Assembly: GCA_017996595.1 (NCBI GenBank)
Contig: JAGOGT010000046.1
Span: 2,612 to 7,804, forward strand
Reading direction: 5' to 3'
DNA length: 5,193 nucleotides
From: Candidatus Cloacimonadota bacterium
Lineage (GTDB): Bacteria > Cloacimonadota > Cloacimonadia > Cloacimonadales > Cloacimonadaceae
In this document: in pieces, positions 1 through 5,193 of the stretch
How positions within the stretch are numbered: the stretch's first letter is position 1
Layout: every line of letters starts with the position of its first letter
The notes under the pieces: model-generated
What the model saw: only the letters and a program-made list of their open reading frames with translations
The model's database searches: none
Told to the model about the DNA's origin: nothing
Program-made: the position numbers and the translations under genes

Positions 1-2
1 TA

Positions 3-317
3 CTAGCCATGCTACGTGCGCAGATTCACAAGCGCGTTTCTTATGCCTGGGGTATCTTTGAGCTCTACGTGGCTCCGGATCTGGGTTCGGAAATTGGTCT
101 GGCTGCTGATAGTGGCGGTAGCGGCCCCATGTCTGTAGGCTTTGCTTTCCCATTTATAAACTTTATGGTGGGCTGGGAAACAGGGATGAGAGTGAATGTA
201 TATAAGCCCTTTTCGCTGATTGCCTTTGCCGAAAAGCAGACAAGTTTATTGTATCATGGCCCGCTTTGTTTTGGATTGGGACTGGAGTATTCGCCGCACC
301 CTGGTTTGAAAAAGTAA
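3..317 (+). CDS. C-terminal part of a probable outer-membrane beta-barrel protein (5' end outside window)
   Basis: The reading frame is open to the left edge and ends at TAA (315-317), so this is the 3' end of a longer gene. The ATG at 9 is internal in all likelihood: it has no room for a ribosome binding site in the window and two codons precede it in frame. About 104 residues are visible. They show alternating polar and hydrophobic or aromatic residues in short stretches separated by Gly/Ser/Asn-rich turns, for example GIFELYVAP, MSVGFAFPF, INFMVGWETG, FSLIAFAEK and FGLGLEYSP. This pattern fits transmembrane beta-strands of an outer-membrane barrel. The last strand is followed by a short basic tail (GLKK) rather than the usual terminal aromatic residue. 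No family was recognised. The gene converges on the minus-strand cluster and is probably unrelated to it. Confidence 0.5.
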   Translation, partial: LAMLRAQIHKRVSYAWGIFELYVAPDLGSEIGLAADSGGSGPMSVGFAFPFINFMVGWETGMRVNVYKPFSLIAFAEKQTSLLYHGPLCFGLGLEYSPHPGLKK

Positions 318-500
318 TCAAACCAAGTCGAGAGAGATTAATTCAGTAGTTTAGCACCCTCCATAGTACCATGTGAGCTATCAAGCGTTAATTTCCTATC
401 CATCTCCGCAGGATTTCTACGGAGGCGGTAAGGCAGTAGCTTGTAAACCCCCAATAAGCATCTATGGGAGCTAATGGGACTGTAATATCTTCCGCATCAC

Positions 501-1328
501 TCAGTCATAATTGTAATCCAGAGCCCCTTTCTTCCTATAGGTATAAGCCATGGTCTCGGAACGAATTCCTTTGTCCCGTAAGCATTTAAGCATTAGTTCC
601 AGGGTTCGGAAGTGTTGGACTCCACAGTTTCTGTAAAAACCCGGAGTGGCATTTTCCGGAACTATCACATCAGCCTTATTAGTGATTTCAGCTGGATGCA
701 TATAAAAGACCAGGGGGTTATGAATGGCGGTCAAAAGCCTCAGAAAGGAACGGCTGATAACAAATGGGAAACTGCGCAGCATTCTCATATTCAAAGGGAT
801 AATCCACGCACTGGGGGGTATTTCCAGCAATTTTGTATGCTCTACACAGATAAAGTGAGGATGGCAGCTCTTAGCAAAGTGTTGCAAACTGCAAATGCTG
901 CCGCAACCGAAGTCAAAGCGCATGCTGGGCAATGATGAATCAATCTTGTAGGCTAATTCTGCCAGAACCTTGAAGGTGGTATCACAAATCTTCAGATATG
1001 GTGCCCGGAAGCATTGGATGGAGCTCCCGGTGATTTGATTCAGAATATCCGTGGAAGTTTGAATGAGATCTTTCTGAGTGGCATAAGCTACTTTTGCAGC
1101 AAAGTTTTCCTCTGTGTCTAAGCCGTGCTTCAAGCCATGGCAACCGATCTCATGTCCCAAGCCATAAGCTTCACAAAGTAGCTGCGGATGGGCAGAGGCA
1201 AAAGCCCCGGTGAAAAAAAGAGTGGCCTTCACCTCGTATTTCGCAAACATCTCATATAGGCGCATAACATGAAGATCTGAGCCGGGTATCCAATCAAAAT
1301 CTACGCTGATATGAATATAATCGGTCAC
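501..1328 (-). CDS. Polysaccharide deacetylase-family protein (NodB-like carbohydrate esterase 4 fold)
   Basis: This is a predicted metal-dependent deacetylase removing acetyl from an N-acetylated sugar, 275 residues. Visible motifs in family order are: motif 1 SVDFDW (8-13), with catalytic and metal Asp candidates D10 and D12; a strand and helix ending in VKATLFFTG (33-41); motif 2 GHEIGCHGLKH (58-68), giving the metal-binding pair H64 and H68; motif 3 FRAPY (107-111); IDSS (129-132), matching the common YDSS segment; and FYMHPAEI (208-215), supplying the late conserved His (H211). No signal peptide or membrane segment is seen, so it should act in the cytoplasm, presumably on a nucleotide- or lipid-linked sugar. 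The GTG at 1328 was chosen because it overlaps the preceding stop as GTGA and has AAAAAGG eight bases upstream. The longer frame, from a TTG at 1391, would add 21 residues lacking family similarity. It is the last gene of the cluster. The fold assignment is firm; the substrate is unknown. Confidence 0.88.
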   Translation of the reverse strand: MTDYIHISVDFDWIPGSDLHVMRLYEMFAKYEVKATLFFTGAFASAHPQLLCEAYGLGHEIGCHGLKHGLDTEENFAAKVAYATQKDLIQTSTDILNQITGSSIQCFRAPYLKICDTTFKVLAELAYKIDSSLPSMRFDFGCGSICSLQHFAKSCHPHFICVEHTKLLEIPPSAWIIPLNMRMLRSFPFVISRSFLRLLTAIHNPLVFYMHPAEITNKADVIVPENATPGFYRNCGVQHFRTLELMLKCLRDKGIRSETMAYTYRKKGALDYNYD

Positions 1329-3136
1329 CCGCCAGGCCTTTTTAGCATCATATAGTTCCCTATCACCAAAGCGTCCAGACCGCAGGAACAAAAGGTGCGA
1401 ATGGCATCCAGGGGAGAATTTACAATAGGTTCACCCCGCACATTGAAGGAAGTATTCAGGATTACGGGAATTCCGTTTTGTGCCGCCGTTTCCGTTATTA
1501 ACCGGTGCCAAAGTGGAAGAAAATCTTCGCAAACTGTCTGAGGACGAACCGTATTATCCACATGCACCGTGGCTGCAGCATGTTCCTTTAATAAATCCGT
1601 AGCATTATCGGCTCTAATCATGAAGTGGTTCGGAGCTTGGGAGCCGAGATAATCTGCGCGGGATTCAAAAGCCAGAGAAGGACAAAAGGGACGCCAGGGT
1701 TCTCTGAATTTCACTTTGGCATTGATGTCATCTTTCACGCCGGCACGATGGGGACAGGCAATGATGCTACGACCGCCCAAAGACCTGGCTCCCATTTCCG
1801 CAGGTCCCTGAAACCAGGCCAGGTAATATCCCTTATTCAACAATTTTGCAGCTTCTCCAGCAGGATCATCCACGCTCACAAATGCCATCCCACTTTGATC
1901 CAAGGCTTTGCGGATGGCATCATTAGTATATTCCGCACCAAATTGAACATGCCGAAGCGGATCGTGCAGCTTTGCCCCCATTTGCTGTGAAACCCAGTAT
2001 GCAGCTCCTATCGCAGAACCATCATCGGATGATGCGGGATGAATGAACAGCTCCTCAATCCCTTTCAGATTTGAAATGCTGTAATTCGCTTTACAATTCA
2101 TAAAAACTCCCCCAGCCAGGCAGAGTCTGTGCAATCCGGATCGAGCCTGAAGATTGCCAACCAAAGCGCAAACTGCTTCTTCCAGCTTACACTGCACCGC
2201 ATAGGCCAGATCGACATATTCTGGAAGCAAATAGCGATTGATCATCCGATCGCCTTGCTGCACCTGCTCATTTAGCACAATGGGGCTAAGATCGGCATTG
2301 TAAGAGCATACGAAATCAACCAGAGCATCGGTAAACCGGGGATGATATTGGTTTGAGCCCATTTTAAAGTAAACAGGATCAAGACGAAAGCCGCCAGATT
2401 CAATCGTAATTATCCTATCCAGCCTTTCCAGCCAGGGGTTTTGCTCTCTTCGGGCTTCTCCATAGGCCGCCAAACCCATCAATTTGCCCTCATCACGATT
2501 GGCATTGAAGCCAAGATAAGCGGTGAATGCTCCATAGAACCAGCCCAGAGAGTAGGGAACGGGGATTTCCAGGATTTTGGAGAACTTCCCGCCATGCACT
2601 TCGTATCCGCTCACACATACATCTTCCCCATGTCCATCTGCAACCAGTACCATGGAGTCCCCAAATCCCGATTGATAATAGCTCTGATAGGCATGTGAGA
2701 GATGGTGATTTACATACACAATTTCCGGAATCAAGCCCTTGTGTCCGCAAAGGCGCAAGGCATCATGAATCATGCTGCCAAAATGACCAGGACGATAAAG
2801 ATTGAGGATGTCAATCACCGCGCCCAAACCATCTCCCCCTGAACTTTTAGCTCCGCTTTTTCCTCGTAAGGTTTTATTTATAAGGGCCCTGGCATAGCTA
2901 ATGGCAACCCTGTAAGGGTATTTGCCACAATCCCAATTCACGGCAATTTTGTTGATATCACCAAGTTTAAGGCCATGGGACGCCAGACACCAACTGAGAG
3001 CTTGCGAGGGGAATAAACCGTGCGAACCCTTTAAGCGATTGAATCTTTCCTCATGGGAAAAAGCTTTCAGCTTGCCATCTTCCACCAGGCATGCAGAGGG
3101 ATTCTGACCAAAGGCGTTAATTCCCAGAATCAACAT
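1325..3136 (-). CDS. O-carbamoyltransferase, NodU/CmcH/TobZ family
   Basis: This 603-residue protein is predicted to transfer a carbamoyl group from carbamoyl phosphate to a hydroxyl, probably of a sugar, through a carbamoyl-adenylate as described for TobZ. The N-terminal Kae1/ASKHA-like domain (about 1-385) starts LILGINAFGQNPSACLVEDG. It carries NHHLSHAYQSYY (143-154; H144/H145 and H148 as metal ligands), LVADGHGED (164-172; D167), LCLAGGVFMNCKAN (338-351) and SSDDGSAIGAA (369-379; D371/D372). The YrdC-like C-terminal domain (about 395-603) carries WFQGPAEMGARSLGGRS (441-457), REPWRPFCPS (478-487) and LNTSFNVRGEPIVNSP (560-575). All family hallmarks and full length are present, so it should be active. 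The ATG at 3136 was chosen: GGAG lies seven bases upstream, and the protein then begins at the conserved first strand. A TTG at 3169 would add 11 unrelated residues. One base separates it from the preceding stop (TAGCATG), and its TGA overlaps the next start. The acceptor is not identifiable. Confidence 0.95.
   Translation of the reverse strand: MLILGINAFGQNPSACLVEDGKLKAFSHEERFNRLKGSHGLFPSQALSWCLASHGLKLGDINKIAVNWDCGKYPYRVAISYARALINKTLRGKSGAKSSGGDGLGAVIDILNLYRPGHFGSMIHDALRLCGHKGLIPEIVYVNHHLSHAYQSYYQSGFGDSMVLVADGHGEDVCVSGYEVHGGKFSKILEIPVPYSLGWFYGAFTAYLGFNANRDEGKLMGLAAYGEARREQNPWLERLDRIITIESGGFRLDPVYFKMGSNQYHPRFTDALVDFVCSYNADLSPIVLNEQVQQGDRMINRYLLPEYVDLAYAVQCKLEEAVCALVGNLQARSGLHRLCLAGGVFMNCKANYSISNLKGIEELFIHPASSDDGSAIGAAYWVSQQMGAKLHDPLRHVQFGAEYTNDAIRKALDQSGMAFVSVDDPAGEAAKLLNKGYYLAWFQGPAEMGARSLGGRSIIACPHRAGVKDDINAKVKFREPWRPFCPSLAFESRADYLGSQAPNHFMIRADNATDLLKEHAAATVHVDNTVRPQTVCEDFLPLWHRLITETAAQNGIPVILNTSFNVRGEPIVNSPLDAIRTFCSCGLDALVIGNYMMLKRPGG
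1337..1343 (-). promoter_or_regulatory. Ribosome binding site of the deacetylase gene
   Basis: AAAAAGG on the minus strand, eight bases before the GTG at 1328. It lies inside the last codons of the carbamoyltransferase gene and decides the GTG start over the upstream TTG at 1391. Confidence 0.55.
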
Positions 3137-3137
3137 G

Positions 3138-4232
3138 CTAAATCTCCACGTTAAAGCATTCCGGATCAATTCTACACATCAGGTCTTCAGCTCCCAATTC
3201 CCGCAGCGCAGGCTGCAATGATGAGGCGTAATAGCGCTTGCTGTCGCGCAATTTCTGAATTGCTTGCTCCCGCGTGATATAATTATGGCGGATTTGATTG
3301 GAGAGATGCGCATCAGTGTAAGATACTCCATACATTTTCTGGAACATATACTCTTTGAACACATTAAAAAGACAATCCGTATGCCAGTCTTCCAAAGTGT
3401 CCGGAGGGCTTTGCCAATCAAGTTCGGTGCTGATACTTCGCAATATCAGCTCGGGGTTCCATCTTTCGTAGGCATAAAACATCAGGGGTTTGACATTGGG
3501 AAACCGGCGCGTTAAAAAGGCACTATCAGGAAAAACTGCTGCACAGCCGAGCACCGTAAGCTTGGGATAGATAAAAAGACCCTTGCGGAACGAGGGTGAC
3601 CGGAAAGTTTCCCCGACAAGCTTCAAAGCTCCTTGCAGCATCCCTTCACGCCGATAGGGATGAGCAGCATCACCCTTATGCTTCAGAGCCAGAAAAGGTG
3701 AATATTCCAAAGGAGTGGAAGACCACACTACATAAGGAGCCCTGGCAGTGGTGGCGATCCTGGAACCCAGAATGTGCAAGTGTTTGCAAGCCACGCAGGT
3801 CATATTTGCCGAAATGGCATCTGGATGATCCAGCCATGCCCTGAAATATTGCAGGAAAGACCGTTTATGGGCATCTCGGGGTAAAAAGACCTGATGTAAT
3901 GGCACCCTTAGTATTTGGCAGCTTCGCCTGGCATTAGCCAATGCGAAATCTCTGCTACCCCTGTGTGTATAAATAAATGCTTCCGCCTTCAATCCATAGT
4001 GAGATACCAGGCGATATAAAGCGTAGGTGCTATCTTTCCCGCCGCTTAAACCAACAATACAATCTGCCCTGCCCTGATGTATCCTCAGACCCCGAAACTT
4101 ATTGCCCAATCTCTCTTCTCCCTTTACGGTGTAGTTTGGATAGGCGTTTCTGCACCAGGAGCATACGCCCTCTGCATCAAAATCACTGCCGGGAAGGGTG
4201 TTGGGCATCAAACATCGCTTACATCGAAGCAC
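3138..4232 (-). CDS. N-acetyl sugar amidotransferase-like PP-loop ATPase (WbpG/PseA type)
   Basis: This 364-residue enzyme is predicted to adenylate a sugar carboxylate or amide carbonyl and replace it with nitrogen, giving an amide or acetamidino group in surface-glycan biosynthesis. It opens with a four-cysteine, zinc-ribbon-like head, CKRC (4-7) and CSWC (24-27), typical of this family. The ATP-pyrophosphatase P-loop follows as GLSGGKDSTYAL (61-72), then FALANARRS (96-104) and a second cysteine pair, TCVACKH (145-151). The rest is an alpha-rich C-terminal half without membrane segments; a cytoplasmic location is expected. The GTG at 4232 was chosen because AAAGGAG lies five bases upstream and the protein then starts directly at the Cys head. 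An ATG at 4253 would add seven residues and lacks a clear binding site. It overlaps the methyltransferase gene by 14 bases. Characterised relatives take ammonia from separate HisH- and HisF-like partners, which are not in this window. A thiolation or other PP-loop role cannot be excluded. Confidence 0.85.
   Translation of the reverse strand: MLRCKRCLMPNTLPGSDFDAEGVCSWCRNAYPNYTVKGEERLGNKFRGLRIHQGRADCIVGLSGGKDSTYALYRLVSHYGLKAEAFIYTHRGSRDFALANARRSCQILRVPLHQVFLPRDAHKRSFLQYFRAWLDHPDAISANMTCVACKHLHILGSRIATTARAPYVVWSSTPLEYSPFLALKHKGDAAHPYRREGMLQGALKLVGETFRSPSFRKGLFIYPKLTVLGCAAVFPDSAFLTRRFPNVKPLMFYAYERWNPELILRSISTELDWQSPPDTLEDWHTDCLFNVFKEYMFQKMYGVSYTDAHLSNQIRHNYITREQAIQKLRDSKRYYASSLQPALRELGAEDLMCRIDPECFNVEI
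3144..3147 (-). promoter_or_regulatory. Ribosome binding site of the carbamoyltransferase gene
   Basis: GGAG on the minus strand, seven bases before the ATG at 3136 and within the last codons of the amidotransferase gene. It favours this ATG over the in-frame TTG at 3169. Confidence 0.55.
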
Positions 4233-4911
4233 CAGCTCTCCTTTGCAATACATACACAGAGGATTTGCTAAAGCTACTTCGCAAAATATCGGTACTTATC
4301 CATGGGGATTTCCACAGTGCCGAATATACTGCCGCCTCCGAAATGTGAAAGTGATTTACCCCCAAAAGAGCTTTACCGTTTATCTTCAAATGCACCGGTG
4401 ATTCGTTCAGAAAACGCTGGATGGTTTCCACTCCGTCCTTGCCTCCACAAAAGCGTTTTCGGGACAGGGCATCAGGGAAAAGTCCCCTCGCTGTCCCCCT
4501 TTCAATATCGATATAAGGAGCGTTGAAGGCAATCAGATCAAAGCTTCCGTTGATATTGGCAAATAAGTCGCTTTGCAGATAGCGAATAGCGGTTTGAGGG
4601 TCATTGGCCCTGGCGTAATCCAGCAGTTCTGCCGCGTGATCTGCAGCAGTTACGCTGTGGCATAAATAGCGCTGGTAAACATGTCGGGCAATCACTGCAT
4701 ATGGCCCGCAACCCAGATCAAGAAAATCTGCTCCAGCAGTCAAATGCCGTTTAAACGCGCTTAAAAGAAGCACCGTTGTCCAATCCCAGTATTGTCCCCA
4801 TTCAGCATCAGGGGCAGAATGCCCATAGAGCAGCTTAAAAAGACCCCTATCCGTTCGGATAATGCTCACTAGCCTTGTGTAAAGAGGATATAGCCGGAGA
4901 TATATAGCCAA
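4219..4911 (-). CDS. Class I SAM-dependent methyltransferase, PrmC/HemK-like
   Basis: A 230-residue methyltransferase using S-adenosylmethionine. With the TTG start, motif I is FLDLGCGPYA (63-72), the acidic strand-2 region is VTAADHAAELL (87-97), and motif IV is FNAPYI (129-134), an N-x-P-Y form of the NPPY motif of N-methyltransferases that act on amide or amine nitrogens. GGKDGVETIQRFL (156-168) matches the corresponding HemK/PrmC segment. It lacks the PrmC N-terminal domain and release-factor context, so it more likely modifies the sugar or glycan made here. The TTG at 4911 was chosen because AAAGGAG precedes it by five bases, exactly as in the next gene. The frame is open back to a GTG at 5097, adding 62 residues (292 total). 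That extension overlaps the preceding frame and is unlike a methyltransferase start, but it cannot be excluded. A GTG at 4917 is a further candidate. The gene ends at TAA (4221-4219), inside the amidotransferase start region. Confidence 0.78.
   Translation of the reverse strand: MAIYLRLYPLYTRLVSIIRTDRGLFKLLYGHSAPDAEWGQYWDWTTVLLLSAFKRHLTAGADFLDLGCGPYAVIARHVYQRYLCHSVTAADHAAELLDYARANDPQTAIRYLQSDLFANINGSFDLIAFNAPYIDIERGTARGLFPDALSRKRFCGGKDGVETIQRFLNESPVHLKINGKALLGVNHFHISEAAVYSALWKSPWISTDILRSSFSKSSVYVLQRRAGASM
4238..4244 (-). promoter_or_regulatory. Ribosome binding site of the amidotransferase gene
   Basis: AAAGGAG on the minus strand, five bases before the GTG at 4232, inside the end of the methyltransferase gene. 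The site and spacing match those before the proposed methyltransferase start. It favours the GTG over the ATG at 4253. Confidence 0.6.
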
Positions 4912-5057
4912 GTTCACTCCTTTGAAATCCAGACATTGCTTCAAGCTTCTGCAATTAAAAGCGAAAGCTCTCAGGATATGGAAATGGTGCATCCAAATCC
5001 ATTCAAGGTACCGTTTAGCGATTAGTGCTAGTGATGTCAAGATATTTTTACGTACAT
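4912..5057 (-). other. Stretch between two minus-strand genes, open in the methyltransferase frame; possible displaced tail of the upstream gene
   Basis: This stretch separates the stop of the upstream frame from the proposed methyltransferase TTG. In the methyltransferase frame it encodes a basic, aromatic-rich helix-like segment (for example IAKRYLEWIWMHHFHILRAF) with no match to methyltransferase motifs. The other two minus-strand frames hold several stops. It could be the N-terminal extension of the methyltransferase, or the C-terminal tail of the upstream protein put out of frame by an indel near 5060. No promoter or terminator was recognised in it. Confidence 0.4.
4917..4923 (-). promoter_or_regulatory. 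Ribosome binding site of the methyltransferase gene
   Basis: AAAGGAG on the minus strand, five bases before the proposed TTG start at 4911. It is the main reason for the short methyltransferase model. A weaker AAGGA lies nine bases before the alternative GTG at 5097. Confidence 0.45.
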
Positions 5058-5193
5058 TTATCCAAATCTGAGCAGCAAACCAAAATTCGTAGAGCACTTC
5101 ATCTCTTCCTTACTCATACTACGGATCCAACCCGATTTCGATCCCCAGTTCATAAGCGTTGCATCTGGATTGGATGTAGGGGCAGCAGCATAG
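5058..5193 (-). CDS. C-terminal fragment of an unidentified upstream gene (5' end outside window)
   Basis: A minus-strand frame enters from the right edge and runs 44 codons to TAA (5060-5058). It reads like a real protein (AAAPTSNPDATLMNWGSKSG, then SMSKEEM and FGLLLRFG) rather than a chance frame. A competing frame from the edge ends sooner, at TAG (5121-5119), with a Cys-rich, less natural sequence. The third frame stops after 13 codons. The family was not recognised; the SMSKEEM segment faintly recalls the tails of large radical-SAM enzymes, but no diagnostic motif is visible. It would be the next gene upstream in the same operon. The tail may be cut short by a frameshift near 5060, since the adjacent frame continues with plausible protein sequence. 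Confidence 0.45.
   Translation of the reverse strand, partial: YAAAPTSNPDATLMNWGSKSGWIRSMSKEEMKCSTNFGLLLRFG

Noticed and set aside
403..425. Small inverted repeat (CTCCG ... CGGAG, 11-base loop) between the convergent genes, as a terminator
   Set aside because: The stem is only five to six pairs, the loop is large and neither strand has a T-run after it. It does not meet the usual form of an intrinsic terminator.
421..460. Stretch resembling a tRNA anticodon arm (CTTGTAA loop)
   Set aside because: The flanking bases do not pair into an anticodon stem, and no acceptor or T-arm is found around it.
612..935. 107-codon plus-strand frame opposite the deacetylase gene
   Set aside because: It lies wholly antisense to a gene with clear family motifs and has no recognisable protein features. 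It is a shadow frame.
3977..4348. 123-codon plus-strand frame across the amidotransferase/methyltransferase junction
   Set aside because: It is antisense to two well-supported coding frames, and its composition (many Cys, Arg and Pro residues) is typical of a shadow frame.
5119..5193. Alternative right-edge frame in phase with the methyltransferase, Cys-rich and ending at TAG
   Set aside because: It is shorter, has an unnatural run of cysteines, and the neighbouring frame ending at 5058 reads much more like protein.

Overview
The window looks like part of a bacterial surface-polysaccharide or glycoconjugate modification locus. Four consecutive genes lie on the minus strand and a fifth, partial gene enters from the right edge. 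Base composition is moderate, neither strongly AT- nor GC-rich. The left-edge gene fragment looks like an outer-membrane beta-barrel, which would suggest a Gram-negative (diderm) host. No marker gene fixes the phylum, and an uncultured anaerobe is possible but unproven.

Layout, left to right. At 3-317 (+) is the 3' end of a gene with barrel-like alternating residues. At 318-500 is a convergent intergenic gap with no convincing terminator. All further genes are on the minus strand, transcribed right to left: an unidentified C-terminal fragment (5058-5193), a class I SAM methyltransferase (4219-4911), a PP-loop N-acetyl-sugar amidotransferase of the WbpG/PseA type (3138-4232), a NodU/CmcH/TobZ-type carbamoyltransferase (1325-3136), and a polysaccharide-deacetylase-fold enzyme (501-1328).

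The last four genes are tightly coupled. Methyltransferase and amidotransferase overlap by 14 bases. Amidotransferase and carbamoyltransferase are separated by one base (TAGCATG). Carbamoyltransferase and deacetylase overlap by four bases (GTGA). They are almost certainly co-transcribed from a promoter outside the window. Three of the four appear to use non-ATG starts, and the starts given here rest on Shine-Dalgarno sites and family alignment.

Together they suggest a pathway that decorates a sugar with several small groups: deacetylation of an N-acetyl group, conversion of a carboxylate or acetamide to an amide or amidine, O-carbamoylation, and methylation. This pathway is inferred from gene families and proximity; the sequence does not identify the sugar. 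The least settled stretch is 4912-5193. There the methyltransferase frame stays open well upstream of its likely start and overlaps the tail of the preceding gene in another frame, which may reflect a frameshift.
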